Below are positions 25,597 through 33,739 of a DNA stretch of 64,000 bases, piece by piece. The translations under genes and the position numbers were made by a program. Location: contig NZ_AP019400.1 in NCBI RefSeq assembly GCF_004295585.1, positions 6,688,501 through 6,752,500 of the forward strand, given 5' to 3'. Numbering within the stretch: position 1 is the stretch's first letter; each line of letters opens with the position of its first letter. This stretch comes from Cohnella abietis. GTDB taxonomy: Bacteria > Bacillota > Bacilli > Paenibacillales > Paenibacillaceae. The notes under the pieces were generated by a model that did no database searches, was not told the DNA's origin, and worked only from the letters and a program-made list of their open reading frames with translations.

Positions 25597-27546
25597 CTAG
25601 TACTCGATCGCGATCATTTGATGACATTCGATCGTAGGTACTTGATACCGAATGGCTGATCCATCCTGCTCGAACGGGATCTCCTCCAGCTGAGGAACTG
25701 TATAGATGCGGCGAACGGTTTCAGGCAATAGAAGCTGGACGTCGACCCGATGAATCGGCGTAATATCTTCGATAACCTCCTTGTCCTTCCCCCGCTTCAC
25801 CGGGAAAGCGTACAAGAGATGATTCACGTAACGGGAATCCTTCTTCTGATGTTGAAGCGTCGCGATACCTTGTGCAGGCAGATTGGTGGAAAGGGTCTTT
25901 CCTTCTCCCAACAATCTGTCCAATGCATCCAACACCACTTCCTTCACGAACAAGCTTCCGTTTTCCGCGTAATCCTCGAATGCGTTCCAAGCCAAATAGA
26001 TGCCGTTACCGCTTTCGATCATACCCGGCCCCGCATCATTGCGGCTGTTTGGGGTATGGGAGAAATAATAAGCGTGTAAGCCGCGGTTGAAATAAGGATC
26101 TTCCCGGTTACCCAGCTCCTTGCCGCCTTTTAACGATACCTTCTGACCCTGCGAATAGAACACGAACGAGCCATCCCCGAAGCTAGGCAACGGATAATGC
26201 GGCTTGTAGAAATCAGGCTTGTAGGAATTTACTCCGATCCACTCCACTCCAAGATCCAGAGCAAAAGCGTCACCCGCCGGGTTTAATCCGGACTCTCCCG
26301 TCGCGAATAACTTGCCGCCATTGTCCACGTAACGCTTTAACTTATCGCCAAGCGAATCCGCTATTCTAATCTTGTCGGGTAAAATAACGACTTTATAAGC
26401 TTGCAGATCTGATTCCGTATCTACGATGTCGAACAGAATGTTCCCTTCCTGAAGAATACGGTAAGCTCCCGTATCCGATAGACCCATCCGGTCTTGCTCC
26501 GGTCCGATCGACTCTAGCGCCAGCAGGGCGACGTCGGCGACGTTGTCCACGTCCGCGCACCAAGCCTCCTTGGCCTCCACTTCCTTGTAGGCCTCGCCCA
26601 CCATTCGGTAAACGATGGGATCCATAATGCCATCTGGATGCAAGTGATCGCCTACGGAACAATGCGTTCCATGCGCAAGGGCCAGTGCCGCTTCGAAGCG
26701 AATGGCATTAGCATGCTTGTATCCGCCGAATTCGCCCCAATTCATATGAAAACGTCCGGTCATCCCGACGACTTTTTTGCCCAATTGTTGGAAGTACCTT
26801 GCCGATATCGGAAAATAATCGTAGCCCCAGCCGCCGGAAGGCAGCGATTCCACTTCGATATGGCCGTTCATCGCGACCATGTCCCGGCGGCCGCAACGGA
26901 TTCCGCTGTTATGGAAAATATCGAGGCCGGGCTTGATCTTCCATGCCGTCTCGTTTAAGCGGCTCGTGTAATTCGCGTATACCCGTTCAGCCAAGTCCAT
27001 CACATCGGTCTTGTTCAACGGATCCTTTCCTTCCCGCAGAAGCGTCGCTCTACAGACATGACAATAACAAGCTTTCGGAAACACGATATCCAGAAATAGC
27101 CCATCGGCGTCGTATTTAGAAACGACTTCCTCCGTCATCTGCAAAATATAATCCAAGTAAGGGGAATTGAAGCAGAAAACGTGAAGACCCGGCTGCGTGA
27201 ATCCCGGATCCCAGAACGTATGGTCATTCTCGTCGCGGGCCAGCCACTCCGGATGCTCCAAAGCCAAGTTCTCACTGAGCCCGACATTGATATACACCGG
27301 AGTCTTGACGCCGATCTCATGCGCAGCCTCGATCATCTCGCCCAGGAGATCGAACTTTAATCCGGGGTGCTTGTTGAACTTTTCTGTATCGTAGTAGGCC
27401 CATCCGTGAAAACATTTTGCGAACACGTTAATCGAATCGACCCGACCGAGCTGAAGCATCTCCTGAAATTGCCCCTTAGAGAATTGCTCCCCGATCGGAA
27501 CAGAGCCGTGGTTATGAAAATCGAGATGTATTTGTCTGAATTGCAT
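25597..27546 (-). CDS. Putative glycoside hydrolase with beta-galactosidase trimerisation-like domain (GHL6-like)
   Basis: 649 aa, no signal peptide. The N-terminal TIM barrel (residues 5-330) starts HLDFHNHGS and includes DADGLFLDIVF with a likely catalytic Asp, CYCHVCR with clustered Cys, and DIFHNSGIRCG. Residues 370-500 resemble the class-I glutamine-amidotransferase-like trimerisation domain of GH42 enzymes (VVILPDKIRIADSLGDKLKRYV, GGKLFATGESG). The layout matches proteins annotated as hypothetical glycosyl hydrolase 6 or alpha-fucosidase-related. The start has AGGTGGAGAAGGAAC upstream. Substrate unknown. It is the first enzyme after the permeases of cluster 2. Confidence 0.75.
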   Translation of the reverse strand: MQFRQIHLDFHNHGSVPIGEQFSKGQFQEMLQLGRVDSINVFAKCFHGWAYYDTEKFNKHPGLKFDLLGEMIEAAHEIGVKTPVYINVGLSENLALEHPEWLARDENDHTFWDPGFTQPGLHVFCFNSPYLDYILQMTEEVVSKYDADGLFLDIVFPKACYCHVCRATLLREGKDPLNKTDVMDLAERVYANYTSRLNETAWKIKPGLDIFHNSGIRCGRRDMVAMNGHIEVESLPSGGWGYDYFPISARYFQQLGKKVVGMTGRFHMNWGEFGGYKHANAIRFEAALALAHGTHCSVGDHLHPDGIMDPIVYRMVGEAYKEVEAKEAWCADVDNVADVALLALESIGPEQDRMGLSDTGAYRILQEGNILFDIVDTESDLQAYKVVILPDKIRIADSLGDKLKRYVDNGGKLFATGESGLNPAGDAFALDLGVEWIGVNSYKPDFYKPHYPLPSFGDGSFVFYSQGQKVSLKGGKELGNREDPYFNRGLHAYYFSHTPNSRNDAGPGMIESGNGIYLAWNAFEDYAENGSLFVKEVVLDALDRLLGEGKTLSTNLPAQGIATLQHQKKDSRYVNHLLYAFPVKRGKDKEVIEDITPIHRVDVQLLLPETVRRIYTVPQLEEIPFEQDGSAIRYQVPTIECHQMIAIEY

Positions 27547-27575
27547 GTTCCTTCTCCACCTATTCGTCGATTTTT

Positions 27576-28454
27576 TTATTCTTTAACGCTCCCCATCACG
27601 ATGCCCTGCATGAAATACTTCTGCAGGAAGGGATACAAGAGGAGCACGGGCAAGGCGCCCAAGAAAATTTGCGCCGCTTTCACAGTCCGGTCCGAAATAT
27701 GCTTTAACGCCTCCGTATTAAGATCCGTTATTCCGGAGAAGCTTTTCTGAATGACGATGGTCTGCAAGTAGCTCTGCAACGGATAACGCTCCGGCGAATT
27801 CATGTAGATCAGTCCATCAAACCAACTGTTCCAATGTCCGACCGACGACAACAGTAGAATTGTCGCGATCGCCGGAACGGAGAGAGGGAGATAGATCCGG
27901 AACAAAGTCACGAAATGCCCCGCCCCGTCTATAAAAGCCGCTTCCTCCAATTCCTTCGGCAATCCCCTGAAAAAGTTCAGCAGCAAGATCGCGCTGAATA
28001 CCGGAACGGCTCCCGGCAGGACAAGCGCCCAGATCGAATCCAGCAAGCCCGTCGTCCGGACGACCATATACGTCGGGATTAGACCTCCACCGAACAGCAT
28101 AGTGAACACGAATATCCAAGCATAGACTGTCCGCGATTTGAATTTATGCGCCTCCTTGGACAGAGGATAAGCTAGTAAGACCGTAAGCAGAATATTGATC
28201 GAGACGCCGATCGCAACCCGTTGCAAAGTAATCACAATTGATTTGATAAAAGCAGCCTGCTCCAACACGTACTCGTAAGACATTGTGTTAAAGCCAACCG
28301 GCCACAACCGGACGACCCCCGCGGAAGCCGCGGCATTCGAGCTCAGTGACAGCGCAAGAACGTGAATAATGGGAAGCACACAAGAAATCGCGATTAATCC
28401 GAGAAAAGCATAGTTGAATATTTGGAAACCTATTCTCCAGCCAGATTCCCGCAC
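27576..28454 (-). CDS. Carbohydrate ABC transporter permease (LplC-like)
   Basis: 292 aa, six helices. The EAA loop is EEAAFIDGAGHFVTLFRIYLPL (about 180-200), and the end FLQKYFMQGIVMGSVKE is diagnostic for the LplC type. It follows the LplB-like gene by 16 bp and completes the cluster-2 importer. Confidence 0.93.
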   Translation of the reverse strand: MRESGWRIGFQIFNYAFLGLIAISCVLPIIHVLALSLSSNAAASAGVVRLWPVGFNTMSYEYVLEQAAFIKSIVITLQRVAIGVSINILLTVLLAYPLSKEAHKFKSRTVYAWIFVFTMLFGGGLIPTYMVVRTTGLLDSIWALVLPGAVPVFSAILLLNFFRGLPKELEEAAFIDGAGHFVTLFRIYLPLSVPAIATILLLSSVGHWNSWFDGLIYMNSPERYPLQSYLQTIVIQKSFSGITDLNTEALKHISDRTVKAAQIFLGALPVLLLYPFLQKYFMQGIVMGSVKE

Positions 28455-28470
28455 GTCCGTTCCCTCCTTC

Positions 28471-29364
28471 CTAGAAAATGCGGTATTTAGCGAAACGGTA
28501 GGCCATGTAGTAGGCTACGGCAATCAAGATAAAAGAAACGATCGAATTGAATAGACCGATTGCAGTGGCAGGTCCGAATTGCGCGCTGATCAAGCCCATT
28601 CGGTAGACAAAAGTATCGATGATGTCTCCGCTCGCGTAGACTTGCGGGTTGTAGAGTACAAACACTTGGTCGAAGCCTGCATTTAGAACACTCGCTAGAC
28701 TGAGCGTAGCCAGTAAGATGATGATTGGCCTCATTCCGGGCAACGAAACGTGCCAGGTTTGGCGCAAGCGATTGGCACCGTCCACTACAGCCGCTTCGTA
28801 TAGCGCCGGATTTACGCTGGTCAAGGCTGCTAGATAGAGGATGGTGCTGAACCCAACTTCTTTCCAGGCATTGGTAGCGACTAGGACATAAGGAAACCAA
28901 TTGTTGTTACCCAGAAAATAAATCGGCTCGAAGCCGAGCATTTTCACGATTTCATTCACTATCCCCACGGAGGGAGACAAAATATCGACCAACACACCAC
29001 CCAAGATCGTCCATGACAAGAAGTGGGGTAAATAAATCAACGTCTGAATCGAGCGCTTCACGAATTTCCGCGCAATTTCGTTCAGCAGCAAAGCGATCGT
29101 AAGTGGAAAGACGAGACCAGTCACGATTTTCATCAAAGCGATATAGACCGTGTTCTGCAATACCTTGTAGGTATCGGGCAAGCTCATAACGTATTTGAAA
29201 TTGCCCCAGCCTATCCATTCGGAGCCTGTAATCCCTTTGGCGGGAATAAATTTCTGAAAGGCAATGACGATCCCAGCCATCGGGCCGTAGTTAAAAAGCA
29301 GGACGAGAACCAGACTCGGCAAGATCATCAGATGCAGCGGCCAGTTCGCCAGTTTTTTGGACAT
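28471..29364 (-). CDS. Sugar ABC transporter permease (LplB-like)
   Basis: 297 aa, six helices. It has the LplB segment FNYGPMAGIVIAFQKF (about 24-39) and the EAA loop YEAAVVDGANRLRQTWHVSLPG (about 187-208). It pairs with the following LplC-like gene and the upstream binding protein. Confidence 0.92.
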   Translation of the reverse strand: MSKKLANWPLHLMILPSLVLVLLFNYGPMAGIVIAFQKFIPAKGITGSEWIGWGNFKYVMSLPDTYKVLQNTVYIALMKIVTGLVFPLTIALLLNEIARKFVKRSIQTLIYLPHFLSWTILGGVLVDILSPSVGIVNEIVKMLGFEPIYFLGNNNWFPYVLVATNAWKEVGFSTILYLAALTSVNPALYEAAVVDGANRLRQTWHVSLPGMRPIIILLATLSLASVLNAGFDQVFVLYNPQVYASGDIIDTFVYRMGLISAQFGPATAIGLFNSIVSFILIAVAYYMAYRFAKYRIF

Positions 29365-29406
29365 CGTCCGTTCACCTCCGCTAACTTAAAAATGGCATCG
29401 CGAAAC

Positions 29407-29441
29407 AAGGGGGCAAGAAGCACAAGGGATTCTCCCCCCTT
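29407..29441 (-). promoter_or_regulatory. Stem-loop between binding protein and permease genes
   Basis: On the minus strand AAGGGGG pairs with CCCCCTT over a 21-nt loop, followed by GTTT. Such hairpins behind a binding-protein gene usually let it be expressed above the permeases. The weak U-run argues for partial read-through. Confidence 0.5.
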
Positions 29442-29457
29442 ATTCCGGTCTATCCGT

Positions 29458-31131
29458 TTATTTCTTCTTTAAATACCATTCATTTGCATCGGCCAACATT
29501 TCTTTGCCGCCAAGCTCCAGCCATTGCTTCGCAAAATTATCGAACTCGTCCGGCGAAGAATGTCCGAGGATAATCTTAGTGAAAGCCTCCATCTGCAGCT
29601 TAGTCAGAACCGGCCCCTTCTGGACCATCGATTCCAGCGGCGAAGTCGTAAACTCATCATTCACATAAAGATCATTGTCTCGATAATAATTGGATACCGA
29701 CATCGACCCTCCATCATCGAATATCCGGCCCCAACCCCAATTGGTAAGATCTCCTTCTTTGAACTTCTGAACCCTCTCGTACACGCCTTTATTCTCGGGG
29801 TTTAGCTTAGAAGTATCACCCGTCTTGAGAGCATCAATAATCTGCAAGCTTGCATCGCTGTTCTTGAATGCTTTATAAGCAGCAATATTATTGAGAAGCC
29901 AGACCTGGTTGCCGCCATCAGGGGATGTATTAAACTTCTCATGGACCTCTGTAGATAAATTCTCATAGAACGTTTTGTCCCAGAAGTTAAGCATTTTAAC
30001 AACTGCTTCAGGATGTTTAACTTCCTTCTTCACTACCCAATAGCCTAAGACGCCTAAGGCCGTCTGGGACTTAGCAGGCTTGTCGTCGATCGACATAATC
30101 GGAAATGCTTTCCAATCGACAGTAGGGTCTTTGTCTACGCCAGCTTGCATCGGGTAGAGCGGACCATAGTAGGGATAGAACATAATCCCGACCTTGCCGT
30201 TAGCTACCGTCTCGAATACTTTGGTAATATCCTTCGCTCCGAATTCAGGGTCGATCTGCTTTCCTTTAAACATTTTCTGCAGCGTAGCTAGGGCGGTTTT
30301 CATTTCCGGTTGAATCAATCCGGAAGTCAGCTTACCCTCGCCATCCTTAATCAAAATGCCCGGATAGGCGTGGAAGCTGTTGAAGAATCCGTTCATCAGA
30401 GTAAAGTCTTTGTCTATCGCCAAACCGTAAGTGTCTGGCTTGCCATTCTTATCCGGATCTTGCGTGGCGAATGCCTCGCTGATCTTCAAGAGGTCTTCCA
30501 TCGTCTTCGGCTCAGGAAGATTAAGCGCCTTGAGCCAATCAGCACGGATATAAACCATTGGCACGCCTTCCCTGCTTGGATTCGTAAAAGGAATAGCCAT
30601 CAGCTTGCCATCAATGGTTGCTGATTCTATCGCCCCTGTCCCCTCTTCGGTCAGTAGGCTTTTGACTCTATCGGAAGCATGTTCATTATAAGCATCGGTC
30701 AGATCAGCAAGCATGCCGGCTTCGGCAAGCTGCTTGAACTGCGTTGCGCTTACCCGGAAGAAATCCGGAATATCGCCGGAAGCGATCGTCAAATTCAATT
30801 TCTGCTCCCATTGACTGACATCTACTGCCCATAAGGTTTTCACTTTAATGCCGTATTCCTCTTCATAAGCTCGCGTCCAGACGTTGTTCTCCATAGAGTC
30901 CCCGTCCGCGAACTTGACAGTGGATTCCACCGTTCTTACCGTCGTCAACGTAATCGGCGGATCGTACTTCCCATCCTGGGCCGGCTTCTTCGATTCCCCG
31001 GTCTGAGATGCTGTTTCAGAGCTGGTAGCGGAAGGTTGCGTTTCTTTCCCCCCGTTATTGTTGCAAGCCGTCAATACCAATAAAATCGCCGCGAGCGTGA
31101 AACCGATCAAACGTCGTTTCCCTTTTTTCAC
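29458..31131 (-). CDS. ABC transporter substrate-binding lipoprotein (LipO-like)
   Basis: 557 aa from GTG 31131. The frame opens at 31203, but that extension precedes the signal peptide; GGGGGA sits eight bases before the GTG and the peptide then starts MKKGKRRLIGF. The lipobox is LTAC with Cys23. The mature protein has DIPDFFRVSATQFKQLAEAG and a long C-terminus (DEFDNFAKQWLELGGKEML) typical of the large binding proteins of LplB/LplC transporters. It is the first gene of cluster 2, behind a promoter with a candidate cre site. Confidence 0.92.
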   Translation of the reverse strand: MKKGKRRLIGFTLAAILLVLTACNNNGGKETQPSATSSETASQTGESKKPAQDGKYDPPITLTTVRTVESTVKFADGDSMENNVWTRAYEEEYGIKVKTLWAVDVSQWEQKLNLTIASGDIPDFFRVSATQFKQLAEAGMLADLTDAYNEHASDRVKSLLTEEGTGAIESATIDGKLMAIPFTNPSREGVPMVYIRADWLKALNLPEPKTMEDLLKISEAFATQDPDKNGKPDTYGLAIDKDFTLMNGFFNSFHAYPGILIKDGEGKLTSGLIQPEMKTALATLQKMFKGKQIDPEFGAKDITKVFETVANGKVGIMFYPYYGPLYPMQAGVDKDPTVDWKAFPIMSIDDKPAKSQTALGVLGYWVVKKEVKHPEAVVKMLNFWDKTFYENLSTEVHEKFNTSPDGGNQVWLLNNIAAYKAFKNSDASLQIIDALKTGDTSKLNPENKGVYERVQKFKEGDLTNWGWGRIFDDGGSMSVSNYYRDNDLYVNDEFTTSPLESMVQKGPVLTKLQMEAFTKIILGHSSPDEFDNFAKQWLELGGKEMLADANEWYLKKK

Positions 31132-31207
31132 TTCAGATTCCCCCTGTATCGATAATGACCGTTCGGAATTGCGAGTGTTCCCGGCGGTACCATCCGGGCA
31201 CAACTTA

Positions 31208-31227
31208 ATTATAGGGGAGCGCTTTCA
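31208..31227 (-). promoter_or_regulatory. Promoter -10 with adjoining candidate cre site, cluster 2
   Basis: On the minus strand TGAAAGCGCTCCCC (31227-31214) matches cre at 12 of 14 positions, with a perfect ten-base core. It is followed directly by TATAAT (31213-31208). The -35 is poor (ATTAAG), which suits a promoter needing the AraC activator. CcpA bound here would block RNA polymerase. Confidence 0.5.
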
Positions 31228-31332
31228 TAACTTAATAGAAGCAATACCCGTACTCTTATTCCCATAAGGGCATTAGTTCAGCTTTGCGATCAGCAAAGAT
31301 CGTCTAAGGAATAAATGTACGGTTAATGTGGG

Positions 31333-31361
31333 TTCGCATGGAACAAGAAACGGATTATAAT
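31333..31361 (+). promoter_or_regulatory. Promoter of the cluster-2 sensor-AraC gene
   Basis: TTCGCA (31333-31338), 17 bp, then a perfect TATAAT (31356-31361), 31 bp before ATG 31392. Confidence 0.5.
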
Positions 31362-31391
31362 GGGATTACCCATCAATGAGGAGCGTGGAAG

Positions 31392-33635
31392 ATGATTACT
31401 TATTGGCAATCTAAACGAAACTCCTTCTTCTTCAAGCTTCTATTAAGCTTTGCAATTATCGTCCTGATTTCCTTCATCTTTAATCTGGTCTCATTTAATT
31501 TCTTTCAGAACACCCTTCGGACGGAAATCATCAAGTACAACAAACTCAACTTAAGCAACTCCGTCAATAATTACGAGAAGCAATTCCGGTTGCTCGACAA
31601 TATTGCATCCAATTTGTTCTTCGGCGCCAATATCCCCTTGCTCAAAAATAATCGTTCCAATTTCACCGCTATGAACGACCTGACCAGCGAGATCAAGACG
31701 ATTTTGGGCAACTACAACAATCTAAACGTGGACAACCTTTTCTTCTATAACGACAGTTATTCCTTCATTATCGAGAAGGGGGGAATAGCGGAAATTTCCG
31801 ATATGTTCGAACAACACTACATCAGCCCTACCTACAACACCGAGTTCTGGAAAAATCAGATTAAGGAAGAATATCACATGAGAATTTTTCCAGCGGCCCA
31901 GTTCGAGAAACAAACTATTAATGGAACGATCGAGCCTGCGGGTCTCTACTTCCCCGTCATCGTCAAAAATAAGCTTCAGAGAAACAGCTATATCGCTGCC
32001 TTTATCGATGCTAACAAGATCTACGCCAACTCGCACTTCGCGGATAACGATCTCTTCTATATCGAGAACGGAGACGGAACCCGATTTTTTGGAAACCTAG
32101 ATATTAAAGCGCTTTCAGAGTTTCGGATCTCAGGGGATGGAGAAGCTTACGATTCTAATAATAACAATTACTACTTCTATCAGAAAGGAGAGAGCTCCCA
32201 GCTGACCTATGTCAGCGTCACCCCCAACCAGCAGATCGCCTCCACGGTATCCCGCTTAAGTTGGTTGCTGTTGTTCTTATTCGCCTTATCTCTGGTGGTC
32301 AGTCTGATTATTTCCATCCTGTTCAGCCTCCGGTTCAAGCTTCCGGTGCAACGCATGCTGGAATCATTGCAGAAAATGAATCCCAACTTCAGCGTCAACA
32401 GCACAATCCGGGAATATATCCAGATCGGGGACAAGCTGAAGTCAATCATCGTCTCCAACGAGAAGATCAACCAGGATTTGCAGATGAAGGATTCCCTATT
32501 AAAGACGTACAGCTACTGGAATAAGGTTAAGAACATTCCCTTGGAGCATCAGGAAATGCAAAATCTGATCGATAACACCAAGCCGTTCTACTTCGTAATG
32601 TACCAGCTCCAGCCTGTGCGCGGTGCTCAGTCGCTCCCTGCTGAAGAGACGACGAAGGCGCATTTCGCGGAGATTCTCAATTCCGCCATCCTGTCGCGCT
32701 TTAAACAATCCGAGACGCTGCAGATCGAGAAGGATCTGATTGTGTCCATTATTTTCGACGACGATCCAGCTCCTAATCAAGATTTACTATCCGCGACTTT
32801 GCAGGATCTTGTCAAGCTATTCGACGATCACGGCGGGTTCTATGTCACCATTGCCGCCAATCCGCAGCTGAGAAATCACGGCGACTTCACAATCGCCTAC
32901 GAGGAAACACTGCAAATGATCCACGAGCGCAAGCTTAACCCGAGAACGCAGCTCATTACCGAATCGGATGGGGACACTCGCATCCTCCCGGTTCCTCCGT
33001 CCGAGCTTAAGAAGCTATCCGCTCATGCGGAAGCAGGAAATACAACCGAAATGATGCAAATCATTCATCGAATGCTTCAACGTCTTAGTAAAAAAGGCAG
33101 AGCGTTGGAATACAAGAAGATGGCGAATGACATCCTTGCCGAAATCTTAATGGTGCTGATGTCGCAGAAAATTGATGTAGGAGATTTGCTATCCGAGCTT
33201 GCCCCTTATGAACAGCTGAAGGAAATCACGACGGAAGAGCAGTACTATTCTTTCTATAATGAATTAATCGAGGGGGCCGTCGCCTTAATCAACGACAAAA
33301 AAGCCGACAAAGATCCGATTGTCGACTACGTGCTAGCTTATATGGAGCGTCACAGCGGAGAAGATATTAGCCAGGAGGATATCGCCGGCAAACTCAATAT
33401 TTCAATCGGTTATATGGGCAAATATATCAAGAACAAAACCGGCAAAACGTTTAATGAGTACCTTGAGGAAATTCGTATTAGCAAAGCCAAGCTAATTCTG
33501 ACCGAAACCGATGACAAAATCCATGAGGTTGCGAACAAAGTCGGTTATCAGAACGCGAATTCCTTTACACGGATGTTCAAGCGAATCACCGGGGCTACCC
33601 CCGGTGAATACCGCTTGGGAAAACGAGCGGAGTAG
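31392..33635 (+). CDS. Membrane-anchored sensor AraC-family regulator of cluster 2
   Basis: 747 aa, same architecture as the protein at 17287. There is an N-terminal membrane helix (FFFKLLLSFAIIVLISFIF, about 11-29), an extracellular sensor of about 250 residues, and a second helix (LSWLLLFLFALSLVVSLII, about 285-303). A cytoplasmic linker follows, then a C-terminal AraC domain (about 645-740) with ISQEDIAGKLNISIGYMGKYI and IHEVANKVGYQNANSFTRMFKR. It is divergent from the 31131-20945 cluster and probably activates it on sensing an extracellular glycan or a liganded binding protein. Confidence 0.92.
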   Translation: MITYWQSKRNSFFFKLLLSFAIIVLISFIFNLVSFNFFQNTLRTEIIKYNKLNLSNSVNNYEKQFRLLDNIASNLFFGANIPLLKNNRSNFTAMNDLTSEIKTILGNYNNLNVDNLFFYNDSYSFIIEKGGIAEISDMFEQHYISPTYNTEFWKNQIKEEYHMRIFPAAQFEKQTINGTIEPAGLYFPVIVKNKLQRNSYIAAFIDANKIYANSHFADNDLFYIENGDGTRFFGNLDIKALSEFRISGDGEAYDSNNNNYYFYQKGESSQLTYVSVTPNQQIASTVSRLSWLLLFLFALSLVVSLIISILFSLRFKLPVQRMLESLQKMNPNFSVNSTIREYIQIGDKLKSIIVSNEKINQDLQMKDSLLKTYSYWNKVKNIPLEHQEMQNLIDNTKPFYFVMYQLQPVRGAQSLPAEETTKAHFAEILNSAILSRFKQSETLQIEKDLIVSIIFDDDPAPNQDLLSATLQDLVKLFDDHGGFYVTIAANPQLRNHGDFTIAYEETLQMIHERKLNPRTQLITESDGDTRILPVPPSELKKLSAHAEAGNTTEMMQIIHRMLQRLSKKGRALEYKKMANDILAEILMVLMSQKIDVGDLLSELAPYEQLKEITTEEQYYSFYNELIEGAVALINDKKADKDPIVDYVLAYMERHSGEDISQEDIAGKLNISIGYMGKYIKNKTGKTFNEYLEEIRISKAKLILTETDDKIHEVANKVGYQNANSFTRMFKRITGATPGEYRLGKRAE

Positions 33636-33681
33636 AAGGTCGGCTGCCGGTTCCGACTCGGGATACATTCTGGTTGTGCAA

Positions 33682-33719
33682 GAAACCGCCATGGGGAGGA
33701 GCCCATAGCGGTTTCTTTT
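33682..33719. terminator. Bidirectional intrinsic terminator
   Basis: GAAACCGCCATGGG (33682-33695) pairs with CCCATAGCGGTTTC (33702-33715) with one mismatch and is followed by TTTTG. It separates the convergent sensor-AraC and beta-helix genes. Confidence 0.85.
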
Positions 33720-33739
33720 GCTTTAGTACAATTCGTCCT

